Below, one piece after another: positions 11,020 to 21,540 of a stretch of 64,000 nt of DNA. Where the stretch lies: contig NC_088322.1 of NCBI RefSeq assembly GCF_910592395.1, forward strand, positions 436,001 to 500,000, in the 5' to 3' direction. The stretch's first letter is position 1. Every line of letters starts with the position of its first letter. The translations under genes and the position numbers were made by a program. Origin of the DNA: Lineus longissimus (taxonomy: Eukaryota; Nemertea; Pilidiophora; Heteronemertea; Lineidae). Below the pieces are notes generated by a model that worked only from the letters and a program-made list of their open reading frames with translations, was not told the origin of the DNA and ran no database searches.

Positions 11020-11440
11020 GACCGTCGTGTCCGCAGTGATGCAGGGTAAGACTTGCAGCCACGACGGCCGTGCCACGGTACGGTCGGGTCCGCAATACTA
11101 AGTTTCATCGCTGCTTGCACGACGGTCGGTAAGCCGTATTCAGGTTGTTCCGGTCCATGTTTTATATTCACGCACGGTCGGGTACACAACACCAAATTTC
11201 GTTCTTGTTGGCACGACGTCGTCGTTTCCGCAATGAAGGGAGCCTGCATTGCGGAAACGACGGTCGGGTCCGCAGTGCAGGCTCCCTTCATTGCGGAAAC
11301 GACGGTCAGGTCCGCAGTGCAGGCTCCCTTCATTGCGGAAACGACGGTCAGGTCCGCAGTGCAGGCTCCCTTCATTGCGGAAACGACGGTCGGGTCCGCA
11401 GTGCTAACAATAACCATTCGGGGCACGATCGTCGTGTCAA
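11020..11440. repeat. 42-bp minisatellite within a GACCGTCGTG-bounded foldback
   Basis: The word GCGGAAACGACGGTC begins at 11251, 11293, 11335 and 11377, exactly 42 bases apart. Immediately before it the same text occurs in reverse orientation (GTTTCCGCAATG near 11224), so the array has a palindromic edge. Outer motifs CACGACCGTCGTGTC (about 11018) and CACGATCGTCGTGTC (about 11424) frame the block. Because 42 is a multiple of three, long ORFs appear on both strands; I regard these as by-products. Confidence 0.75.
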
Positions 11441-12690
11441 TAACAGCTTCCAAAATAAAATTTACAGAGCAGATTAACTGCCACGAATAAAAAAGACGTT
11501 TGGCGTGGCCAAAGTGTGGAAATAATGTCTCCGCTAAAATACACTACGAAATACACTAGGCAATGCACTACGCGATACACGGTAGAGATGCAGTTGAGTT
11601 TGTTATTGTTTTGACTTAGAAGCCCGCCCATATCATAATATATACTTGTATTCATGAAGTATGAACTAATTTCTGTCCCATACAACTCTAAGAACAGTCA
11701 ATTTCTCCTTAAATCATCACCGAAACCGCGATATCCGCAGGAAGATTTCGTTCTAGTGTCCGAAAATGCATGATTTTACAGGGGCGCTAACTCGACAAAT
11801 AGAAGGGATCTATGGGGATCTATGCGAGTTTTAGGTCCTACAGGTCTCGAACTTGTAAAATCTGTAAATATGCCTCCAAATCCCATTATGATAATGAAGA
11901 GATTGCCCCATGTCTGGGAGACTGTTTTGAAACCATCGCTAATTTTGCCCATCAGCTGGACTCAGATCTGCATAAATTACGATAAATAATGAGGTCGTCG
12001 CTTCAATTTCGCAAAGGAAGTTGACTCCATTCGAAGGTTGTTTTGACCAAATTCCGTTGAACTCATCTTTATGAGGGCATTTGAACACATTCTCGTTGAT
12101 CTTTTCTATAAACGTGTGAAGATTCGTACCAAAATACATTTCCGTAAAGGCTTAAATAAGAAAATTTGTCACTTACAAAATCATCGCTCCGGTAGAAATA
12201 AAAAGGTCACCGCCATTTTCTTGATGATAGTACTCCAGGTAACCTCGACCGCGCAGTGGCGGGTCGAGCCGCCTCGTCAATTTACCCCAGACGAGCCGTT
12301 CATACAGTGAATGCACTGGCAATACCAGCAGTCCGGTATTCCCTGGTTCGAGGTTTTCATGTCAGTTCGCGGCGGGAAATTTAAAGTGGGGTCATCAGGG
12401 GTCAAACAACAGTTTTGCTCACTACCGCCAACTGGTGATATAAATCCACACTAATCTATTTTATATCAAAACTTCTGTATCATGAAGACCTTTTCAACTT
12501 TATTTCAAGCTTTTATCTGCTCGAATAGAGCGTCAAAAAATTGTTCTTTCATTTACGCCTTTTGCCCCCTGGGGAGCTGAATTTGAGTCGAATCGCCCAA
12601 ATTTTTTTCTGTAAGCAACATTTTCTGCGGTGTTTATATACAAAACCATATTTGAAGTGCCTCGGCTGTACGGTTACAAAATGCCCAACA
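11441..12690. other. No gene recognised
   Basis: Short ORFs are present on both strands but none shows a domain or splice structure. Nothing else supportable was seen in this stretch. Confidence 0.4.
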
Positions 12691-12778
12691 TGGCTAGATG
12701 GATGGCAGGATGGAAGGACAAACACCAATCAATTAGCTATTTGACTAGCTCCGCTGACTTTGTCAGCTGAGCTAAAAA
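12690..12778 (+). repeat. 3' end of a microsatellite-hairpin-GAGCTAAAAA repeat
   Basis: A GATGGATGG/GGAAGGAC microsatellite is followed by a 12-base stem (12747-12758 with 12762-12773, one mismatch) and then AAAAA. The same layout ends the repeats at 18270, 32188 and 33386 and, reversed, at 63667. The left end of this copy is not identified. Confidence 0.6.
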
Positions 12779-12946
12779 CTAGCAATAGCTTTCGCTGCAA
12801 AATGAGGACAACACAGGCCTACGACCAGAAGTAAAAAGGCCTATTCAATGGAGACGCACGGCAAAGTGCCAGGTGACAAGGCTGTTGTGCCGTAACACCG
12901 CAAGGATCCATCCTATGGATGCACAGCCTTGGGGTAAACAGCTACA

Positions 12947-13246
12947 TTGCCCGAGAAACTGATGGTCATGCTCTTGAAGTTGAAATTGAAAGCTAGACTC
13001 AATGAACACCGATCAGATATCTCCAGGAATAAACAAACTTCGGTTGCTAATCACTTTAACTCCAAAGGACGCAATCATGTCGATCACATGAAAGTCTACG
13101 GACTAGAAAAACTCCCCATAGCGCAATGCAACGAAAATCGTCTGCTAGAACGCGAGTCTTACTGGATCTATACACTTCGGTCCGCCAGGCCCGTTGGTCT
13201 AAACATAATGAACCAACTGGTCTCTGTAATTGAACACTGTGCATAA
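12947..13246 (+). pseudogene. GIY-YIG nuclease C-terminal fragment, Penelope-like retroelement
   Basis: The frame encodes the C-terminal part of a GIY-YIG endonuclease of the kind fused to Penelope-like reverse transcriptases. It has ARLNEHRSDI, then VANHF, then LLERESYWIYTLR and PVGLN. The catalytic GIY and YIG strands and all RT motifs are missing, so only the 3' tail of a 5'-truncated copy remains. The following 3' flank has the sequence GAAAAAGGAT...ATCCGAAACGTCG (13609-13639), a stem plus GAAAC that resembles the end of many such elements. Family assignment rests on motif order only. Confidence 0.65.
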
Positions 13247-14717
13247 TACTTACTTCCCGTAGTCGTCCCGATGGCGTTTAATGCACTATCTCTCCCGTAT
13301 TCATGATTTTATTATCATTTTTATATGCACTTTCGCATCATTTACTTTGTACCTGATCCACCATCTTGTCAATCACATCACGTGACTTCGGACTCGGAGA
13401 TACTCCGGAAACTCCCGAAGCGTAAACTCAACAGTGCCTTCACCTTTGACCCCTGCCCTCCGGCCAATCAAGGACTTTGTTTATTTTAGATATCAACAAA
13501 TAGACACGTGGACAGGGAGTCCTGGTTTTTAATGACGTCCGTCATCATCCTCACGTCTTCTGTTGTACTTGTATATAAACATATATTTCCTGTCTGTACA
13601 TTAGACTTTGAAAAAGGATTCAAAATATCCGAAACGTCGTCTTTACAACGTTGTAGTGTCGTTTTTTTATCAATCATGCTCTTGAAGTTGCCAACCTCAT
13701 ATCAAAAATTGTGGATATCCTACAAATAAGAACTAGCAAATGCACAGTCCAATACATTTGTAGAGTGGAACTTATCATAAGAGCATTAACTTTGCTTTGT
13801 TCATCATTAGGCCGTCCCATTTTGTCAGTTAAAATTCAGTTACTTAAAATTCAAAGCTTTGATGATGAAATCAACACCCAACTTTGCTGCCCTTATGGAA
13901 ATCTTGTGTTCAAAACAAGCATATTCCTGGTTGGCAAGTACTTTTAATTTCCCTCGCCCTAGACTACCACCACTGGTCGGTAAATCAGACCATCCAGATG
14001 CTATACCTAACAAACATAGTGGGACACACTGTAAAAACATGCTCTTGTCTTGTACTTCTCCCAGATTACAAGGACAACCGAAGCTGCTCTTCTTGTTACT
14101 GAATATAACTACGTGGGAACCATATGACATTCACAATGTCTTCTTGTTTCCAGTTGTGTTTTGGAATAATATCTATGATACTTGAAACTATTACTGATAA
14201 AACTGGCTGATTCCTTTCCTTTTTTGTGGTTAGCAGACAATGTTTTGACCACGGAAGTGACTTGGCACAGTCCATTTTGGTTGAGTGGTGCGGTTGGGTG
14301 GGGATTGTTTTCTCTGTTTTGTGCTTTTCTGTGAATTATCAAGTAGGAAGTTGCTATTGTTGCATGATATTCTAAAATTGAAATAAAGTCAAGATGAGGC
14401 CATATAGATAATACATTTTTCATGGTTTTAAGTATTTACCTTCATGTTTTGTTACTACCTGCCACCCCTCCCCATGCCATGATTTGCTGTTCCAAGTAAT
14501 TTCACCATCTCAAACATATAAATTTGGTTTTCTCTTTCATCTATTAGTAATACAGTCCAGATAACTAGGCTTTTCTAACCGTATAATTAGCCTACATGTA
14601 TATTTCATAGAAAATCACTACAGGCCATTATAGATGTTGTTATGAAAGTGGTCAGTTGGGCCCCTTGCTTAATATCACGAAGAGTATATCAAAACTAATT
14701 GGATATTTTTCTTTTAG
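13247..14717. other. 3' flank of the Penelope remnant and unassigned sequence
   Basis: 13247-13680 continues the Penelope-like 3' region. From 13700 to 14717 several ORFs of up to 108 codons lie on both strands (for example 13859-14185 plus and 13840-14130 minus), but none resembles a known domain. I make no gene call. Confidence 0.35.
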
Positions 14718-14910
14718 GATGGTAACAGCCTGATCAGCCGAGGATGCAGGCTTTCTGCCTACATGGGTCATCAATCATCGATTCATACATTGTCGCTGCC
14801 AGTTGCTGACTCATCATTGGTCGTCTGGACAGCAAAATGCTCTGAAATCACCGTGGTACAGTGTTGTTTGTACATATCTTCAATTAGGCGACAATCCATC
14901 ATCCATTATT
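14718..14910 (+). other. Possible 5' non-coding exon of the RAG1-like gene
   Basis: A TTTTCTTTTAG acceptor lies at 14716-14717 and a strong GTAAGT donor at 14911. The next acceptor, TTATTTCAG at 15129-15131, leads into the RAG1-like ORF. No convincing coding frame is seen in the exon itself. The call rests on splice signals alone. Confidence 0.25.
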
Positions 14911-15144
14911 GTAAGTATGAAAACCGTTTACTCTGTCCTTTCAACTGCCATTAGGGTCAAATGAAATTGATTACTTGTTTTACATGTCACCTCTTATTTG
15001 TTTGTGTGTATTTTGATTGGCCTAGATGCATCTAAAGAATGTTAAAAGTTAAGGAAAACTGATAAAGTCTCACTCAATCAACCTAAAATGTTTGTGCTAT
15101 AGAATAATTAACAATCAATTGCTTATTTCAGGTTGAATATCATA

Positions 15145-15843
15145 ATGGCAAGTCAAACTGCTGAGCAGGCCGAGGTGAAAAAGACTGAGAGACGCCATGG
15201 CTTAAAAGGAGGCGATGGAGTGCACAGGCACTATGCCTTTAGCAGTTCGAGGTCTAGTAAACGGCATCGTAGAAAGACTGTGGATAGAGGTGATGCTGGA
15301 GCAGGCAGCTGCAAACGTGGACGACCTTCAACGCTTGTGATGGAAGATTTAGTGGTAGTAGCCATTGAGAACGGGCTTGGTTTGAGACGTTTTATATCTT
15401 TCAGAGATATAAACTGTGCTAACGTTGCAAGTTTAGATGGGACTAGTATAGTTTGTCCAGTGAGTGCTGTTTTTGGTACTATTCAGTTGGAGTCTGCCAC
15501 AGCTGGAGACATTGTTATGATAATATCCGAAGCAGAAACTTTAGAACTTCAGTTTGCAAAATGTGTGCGTGCTCAAAAGGATGGAATATATGTTACATTT
15601 GACAACACTGGGTTAGAATTCTTTGTGCCCAAATGGGAATTTTTTGAGGTACTATCTGCACTGTCTTGCAATGAAGAGATTTTTGATGATGTCACTGTTT
15701 TGAGTGAGGATTGTGTCGTACAGCAAGGGCTACATGTTTTCAGATGCTTGCTGAAAAAACTGTCAGATGATTTCATCTATCTTGCTGGACATTACCGTGA
15801 AGCTTGCAGGTCATACTCTGCTGCAGAGCAGGACCACGCTAAT
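15145..15843 (+). pseudogene. RAG1/Transib-like transposase gene, N-terminal part
   Basis: The ORF begins at ATG 15145, 14 bases after a TTATTTCAG acceptor. It encodes 233 residues with a basic N-terminal patch (RSSKRHRRK and KRGRPST, nuclear-localisation or AT-hook-like). A region of no recognised fold follows. TAA at 15844-15846 ends it, but that triplet belongs to an inserted repeat. If bases 15844-18270 are removed, AAT at 15841-15843 is followed in frame by GAA at 18271, and the reading continues into a coiled coil and the transposase core. This part has no independent stop, so I treat it as the 5' end of one interrupted gene of about 1060 residues. Confidence 0.65.
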
Positions 15844-15930
15844 TAAGAGCATGGTATTGTGTCATGTAGTGTTAGGTTTGATGTAGGTCCAAGCAATTAC
15901 AATTTCCCCAAAATGGCCAATTTACAGTTC

Positions 15931-17289
15931 ACATATTGAAAGATAATGCATGCCGCCAGTCGCACCAAACAGGTGACCCAGTAACTGCTGATAGTGACGT
16001 GGCTGTTCCATATTTATCTCGGAACCTGCCATAAACACTTTCCCATTCTAAAAATATATTCTAGGCTGCAGTAAGGTCATATATTTAATACAGACAAAAC
16101 TTCATATCATGCTTGTTTATTTATCACCTAAAATATTATATTATATTATAATCGGACTCCTTTTTCCACTCGTTGAAACTGTTGTCCCAACCAACGTAAT
16201 GGACTAAAACCTCCTTCCCAGCATCACTATCCCTTTCTTGGATTATGCGTATATCCCAAAGCTTGGAGATCGGCCATTTGGGTGTGGTCACTCTAAGATG
16301 CCTCAAGGATACAGATTCTTCACTGTAATTGACCCTAGCCCTTGGTCGTAGAACGATGGGCATCCCTATAAAAGAAACAATACCCACATTAAGTGCACTA
16401 AAAAACATTTTCCATGCGAGCCCTATGGGTCCCGTCTAGACCTACTATTTATAATTCCCAAACTTCCCTCTCTTGGCCCAATGGTTCATCAAATCAAAGA
16501 CCATGAAGACTATAGAAAGAAGTGTCTTTGATGACATATAGTCCCTTTAATGATCTGGCCCTGTCAAATTATGAAGCTGCAGACTCCTATTCAACAAAAC
16601 CAAATGAAAATGGGGGTGTTTTAGCATATAAAGTACAGAGACATACAAACTTACATTTTCACAAGCAGAAGAAAATTTCAGAAATCAGAAAAATCGATTA
16701 ATCTCACTCACCTTTCTCAAATATGTATTCCGAAATCAGAGGAAATGGCAAAAATGGGACTGCCTTGTTGTAGGCTAAAAAGATGACTGAGAAAAGCCAA
16801 GTGACCACGTGTTGGAACTTCATGCTGCCGCCAAAATCCAAGATTACGAGGTGATTTCTCATCCAAAGTGTCACATATAAATACGAGCTGACAGCTTGAA
16901 CTCTGGAGAATCGTTATACACCGTAACTGGATCCATTGTTTTAAACACCTAATCAAGAGCATGTCTAAACCCATCCAAGATCAGACGAAAATGGCCTGAC
17001 CTGGGTGATTTGTATGTAATTTGGTACATGACACGTGTTCCTACTTGGTGGTTTTACGAGTAAGTTTATGAATGGAATTCCACAAGGCCAGCACATGATG
17101 TCTGCACAAGAAGATTCTGTGTAGTTTGCAACCGTAACTGGCTCTATGCCATTAACCCTTTCTGAGATAATGAAGATTTTGTGACAAAAACGCTGCAAAT
17201 TCCCTCAGATTTGTATTGGAAGGCGGTGACCTAGATACTGTGCAGGTCAAGCTCTCTACAGCGAGATGCATACGCATGTTTCAATATGT
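15931..17289. mobile_element. 1,359-bp element with 11-bp terminal inverted repeats, nested in repeat copy A
   Basis: Comparison with the uninterrupted copy near 31198 shows extra DNA here. Its ends are ACATATTGAAA (15931-15941) and TTTCAATATGT (17279-17289), perfect inverted repeats. The target duplication is not clear. It contains a minus-strand exon-like ORF with a chromo-barrel-like sequence and no transposase that I recognise, so it is probably non-autonomous with captured sequence. Confidence 0.65.
16136..16365 (-). pseudogene. Chromo-barrel-like exon fragment
   Basis: On the minus strand a pyrimidine-rich acceptor (TTTCTTTTATAG) at 16366-16367 opens a frame ending around 16136. It encodes about 74 residues, including WDIRIIQERD and then LVHYVGWDNSFNEW. 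The last pattern (HY.GW...F.EW) is the hallmark of chromo-barrel/Tudor-knot domains that read histone or nucleic acid marks. There is no upstream exon or stop to complete a gene. It lies inside the TIR element and may be captured host or transposon sequence. Confidence 0.5.
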
Positions 17290-18270
17290 TCGACCTATGT
17301 GACCTTGAAAAGTAGGTCAAATCAAAGAAGACCCGGGTTACACATTGAATGGTTGTTAGAATTAGATGTTCCTATGATATAAAATTGGTGCCAATCGGGC
17401 AAGTCATTACTAGAAATAATGGCATTTTGAAGAATTTAGGATTTGGCCCCCTCCCTGGAGGCCAAACGGCAAATCAGATCGCACCAAACTTCGGTACCTG
17501 CGATTACCTGACCAAGGGGTACATGTGTACTTAATTTGTGATCAATAGTCATTGCAGTTAAGAAACGTGCCATAGTTACGGCCTGACGGCGAATTTACGT
17601 CATTTGACCTCTGTGACCTTGACAAGAAGGTCAAATTGAAAACCTGTGTGACATATACTGTATGGTGGTTAGATGTACCCATGATATCAAATTGGTGGCA
17701 ATCGGGCAAGAAGTTAAGGAATAATCACATTTTTAAGGTTTTTGGATTTTGCCCCCTGGTGGTCAAGTGGTGAATCATATTGGACCAAACTTCGGTCCCT
17801 GAGATCACCTGACTAAGGGGTAAATGTGTACCAAATTTGGTATCAATAGTCATTGCAGTTTAGAAACGTGCCATCGTTACATCCTAATGGCCAATTTACA
17901 CCATTTGACCTCTGTGACCTTGAAAAGGAGGTCAAATCAAAAACCCGGAGGATATATGATGCACCTTTGCTAGAAGTACCTACCATATTTTTTTCAAAAT
18001 TTCCCGACTACTATTAAGGGAGATATTGCATATTTTCACTTTTAACGTTTGGCCCCCTGGTGGCCAAACCATGAAACGAATCGGACCGAAACTTGGTCTC
18101 CAAGGTGTCATTACATAAGGGTACATGTGTACTAAGTTTCAACTCAATAGCTCCAACAGTTACGAAACGTGCCCTGCTAACGGACGACGGACGACGACGG
18201 ACGACGACGACGGACGACAGACGCCACGGTATGGGATAAGCTCACCTCTGCTAAGAGGTGAGCTAAAAAT

Positions 18271-20763
18271 GAAATACTGAAGCTGCAGAATGAACTAAGA
18301 GTAAAAGACATGGTCTTAGAAGAAACTGTTAAGCGGTTAACTATCCAGATTGACGTTTTGAAAGGTACTGTTACACAATTGAGAACAGGTGATGAAAAAT
18401 CAAAGGCCACACTTGTATCTTTTGAATCACAGGTTACTGGGTTGCAAGAAGATCTTGCCAAGACACAGAGCAAGTTGAAACTTTTGCAAAGTCGTTTAAA
18501 AGGTGATGGGCAGTCCATTCTTGAGGTCAAGGAATCCTCTGGGGATGTAATTCAGGTGCGCAGTCTGTCATCTGGGAAAAGGTGTTCACAATTTGCTCGT
18601 GTGCCTTGGCCAGAACTTCCTGCATCCAATGCCAAGCCCAGATCACTCAGTGATAGGTCTAAATGCTTGAAGAATGTACTGAAAATGCTGTGTAATAATG
18701 ACGAGCCTTCCCGTTCTGACATGGTGACATTGCTGACACATTTTGTGAAAAACAACAAAGATATCGTTTTGGAGGCGTGCCAGAATGCAAAGGTGTCAGT
18801 AGTTGAAAAGTTGTCTCCAGGAGATTCAGTTGATTTGAAAATTCTTTTGAAATTACAAATGAGTAGATTTCGAGACCTCCGTCTGTTTTTAGAGAGTCAC
18901 GGTGTCAGTGTTCTTGCCAACGAGTTACTTATGCGACAGGAAATGAAGAAACGGTATGACAGTGATTCACTGATTGAAGTTGGATTGGTTGAGCTGTTTA
19001 AAACTGGTGGTTCGGAGAAACCGACTCTGATTGCATTTTGTCGGGTGAAGTCTGTTTTAAGTACTGTAAAGCATGTGTTCGACCGCCACACAGTGGCGAA
19101 GTCAAGGTTTATTGACTTTCCTGATATGTTCAAAGGGGAACTCTGGCTAAAGCTTGGAGGGGACAAGGGTGGTACATCGACAAAACTGGTGCTGGAGATA
19201 GGAAATTTGGTGTCGTGCAATGCCCCAGAAAATACAGAGCTGTTAGCACTTTTTGAGGCTAATGACTCCTCGGAGAATATTTGGGAGGTTTTTTCCCCTC
19301 TGAGGGATGAGGTTAGTCAGTTAGAAGGCCAGCGGCTTGAACTTCCAAGTGCATCTTTTGGTGTTCCTCAACCATACACTTGTAGAACATTTTTGTTTGG
19401 AGACTACATGTGGCTAGCCAACATTCTCGGACATCAAGGGCCTGCCAGTACCTATCCATGTATATTTTGTCTTGTGCCATTGTGTGATTTAAGGGAGCGC
19501 TCTAGTGTTGCACACACACCGAAACTAAAAGTCGGGGAAGAATGGATTCAAAACAAACGGTGCAATTATGCGATGAGAACTGATCTTATGTACAGAGTTG
19601 ATTTGGCTGGTTACATAAATGACAAAAGGAACCCTAGTAAGCCCACCAACAATGGGAAATACCACAATTCAATTATTCATGAGAAATTGTTTCCAATTTC
19701 AATTGATCAGGTAGTTCCACCTCCATTGCATATTTTTCTCGGGTTGGTAAAGTTGTCTTTTGAGCTGCTTGAAAGCAAATGTATTGCAATCGACAGAGAA
19801 CAGATGGGTCAGGAGCAAAGTGTTTATGCGAGAAATCTGTATGAGACGTGGCAGAAACATACAATTGAGGTGTCGAATATTACAGCGGAGCTTGAAAGCA
19901 TAAAGCAAGAAGTTGAGGAAAAGAGCAATTTTCTCAAGTCGATTGAAAAAAGGAATAAGTCAGCCTATCCAGGAGACACGGGGCGTGTTTGTTGTAGCCC
20001 CGTTTGTGTGGAAAGGTTCAGCACAAGCCCTAAATGGATTACTTGTTCGAAGTGCATGCTCTCGATTCATCTAAAATGTACAGGTATCATTTTGCACGAT
20101 GGCGACATTGATGATTACTCTTATAAATGCCATACTTGCAAAGGCGTGAACACCCCCAAAAAGATGATAGATGAGTGTAAAACGGTTTTGAAATCCCTGA
20201 AAGAAAGTGAAAAAAAAGCAGTTGGATCTCACAAGACAGCAGAAAAAAAGCTCCATGAAGTATTTGAAGAGGTAAAAAAACACCAGGGTTCCATTGAAAA
20301 AGCACTGAATGCAGGTCTTGAAGTATTACATGTCCACAAGCAAGCCTACCACAGTAATTCATTTGTAGGGAACCATTGCAAAAAGATTATTGAAAATCCC
20401 AAAGTTCTTGTTGGAGTCGTTGAACGGCATCCTCTTGTGTATAATTTGTTTTATAGTTTGTTTGACCAGCTTTCAAAAATGTACAGACTCATTTCTGCCT
20501 CGAGGTTTCTGAAAGATGTTGAAGTTGAGCAGCTAAGGGAAGCATGCTGGCGCTTTGGAGCATGGTTTCCTGAACATTTTCCGGACCAAACGACGACGGT
20601 GAAACTTCATATGCTTGTGTTCCATGTACCGGATTTTGTCAGTAGATGGAGGACAATTGGCTTGCTTGGGGAACAGGGTGCTGAGAGTGTACATCGTTTG
20701 ATTAATCAGGGAAAAAGCAGAACAGTTGAAGCTTGTGTGTCAGAATCATGGTCTGAGGAGTAG
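18271..20763 (+). pseudogene. RAG1/Transib-like DDE transposase core with internal PHD finger
   Basis: Numbering from ATG 18310 (817 codons). Residues 1-75 are a coiled coil. Core motifs are D285 in LWLKLGGDKGG, D365 in FLFGDYMWLA, C384-x2-C387 in YPCIFC, H474 in PPPLHIFLG, H767-x4-H772 in LHMLVFHVPDFV, and E788/E792 in GEQGAESVH. This order (D, D, CxxC, HxxxxH, E close to a ... VP sequence) is that of the RAG1/Transib RNase H-fold recombinases. A PHD finger sits inside the zinc-binding region (about 560-610, CCSPVC ... CSKC ... HLKC ... CHTC), flanked by coiled coils. Known: such enzymes cut DNA next to TIRs. The C terminus is probably frameshifted after about residue 800. Exact family placement needs a search. 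Confidence 0.65.
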
Positions 20764-20911
20764 TGCTAATTTGACGGAAAAGTGTAAACCCATTCCAAGA
20801 AAGTGTCGTGTCAGCATTGGGGATAAAGAGTGCAGAGGAAATCTGGAAAATGTGAAATCAAAACCTGGGATAAGAAAATGCAAAACGTGTCATGGGGAAA
20901 TAGAACTATAG
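20726..20911 (+). pseudogene. Frameshifted Cys-rich C-terminal tail of the RAG1-like protein
   Basis: A different frame overlaps the end of the transposase ORF and continues past its TAG (20761-20763) to 20911. It encodes a basic tail with C-x7-C and later C-x2-C plus H (RKCRVSIGDKEC, KCKTCHGE). RAG1/Transib proteins often end in a Cys/His-rich tail, so this is likely the true C terminus, put out of frame by one indel near 20720. It could equally be unrelated. Confidence 0.4.
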
Positions 20912-21228
20912 GTTCATATTCTTGGAGATTTATAATACTGAATTACAACGGTATGGTGGTTTATGTCATTTTCAAGTTTGCCATACCAAGGGCATAATAA
21001 TAGAGATGCATGTTATAATATTTTTTGTCAGTGTATTTTTGCCAGAGATTGCAGTGTTGATGGTTCAGTTTTTCTAAATGCCTCACACTTTTTTACAGTT
21101 CTATGAAATCTTTAGAGCTTGCATGTGGCCGGCTCAGTATTTTACAACATGACATGACTTATAAACAGTACAAATATTCTTTACAGATGACATGTATATG
21201 ATATATATGTGCATTGGAATTCAAACAC

Positions 21229-21234
21229 AATAAA
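21229..21234 (+). terminator. Polyadenylation signal AATAAA
   Basis: AATAAA lies about 320 bases after the end of the Cys-rich tail in an AT-rich 3' flank (20912-21228, no other feature seen). It is a plausible mRNA 3' end for the RAG1-like gene. Confidence 0.4.
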
Positions 21235-21540
21235 TATCAACTTTGAATCATACAAATCATTTGTTTCTGTCATTATTTCATATTGTACTAGGTAAGCCAT
21301 TCTGATGATATTTACTCAAAGAAAGGGAACATACATCATTCTAGGCCCCCTAACTACGAATTAAATCAATCCCCATGGCATATGATCATGAACCAAGGAC
21401 ACATAACAGGAGCTCCCATGCAGTGAACCTGGCCAGGCCATGCTGCCAATGTTTATCTAATTAGCATAATTAGGCCAACACCAGTGGAGCCCCCTATTAT
21501 CAATTGATCACACTACTCATTTCAATGGAAGCCTTAACAG

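Larger units (their letters stand above)
15844..18270 (+). mobile_element. Repeat copy A inserted in the RAG1-like gene (nested host of a second element)
   Basis: Bases 15845-15929 and 17290-18270 match the repeat copy at 31118-32188 almost base for base. The right end has a GACGGA-type microsatellite (18180-18230), an 11-base perfect hairpin (18239-18249 with 18254-18264, loop GCTA) and then AAAAAT. Removing the block restores the flanking ORF. The copy lacks about 50 bases present at the left end of the 31-kb copy. No long target duplication is visible; the join is compatible with insertion between A and T, as for Helitron-like elements (inference). Confidence 0.75.

Noticed and set aside
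11053-11490. 145-codon plus ORF and a 152-codon antisense ORF
   Set aside because: Both are produced by the 42-bp repeat staying open in several frames; no independent coding signal.
13604-13640. Hammerhead-ribozyme-like motif in the Penelope 3' flank (stem GGAT...ATCC followed by GAAAC)
   Set aside because: The conserved CUGAUGA core is not present, so it is at most a decayed relic.
13840-14185. Overlapping ORFs on both strands (108 and 96 codons)
   Set aside because: No recognisable domain or splice structure, and the two overlap in opposite frames.
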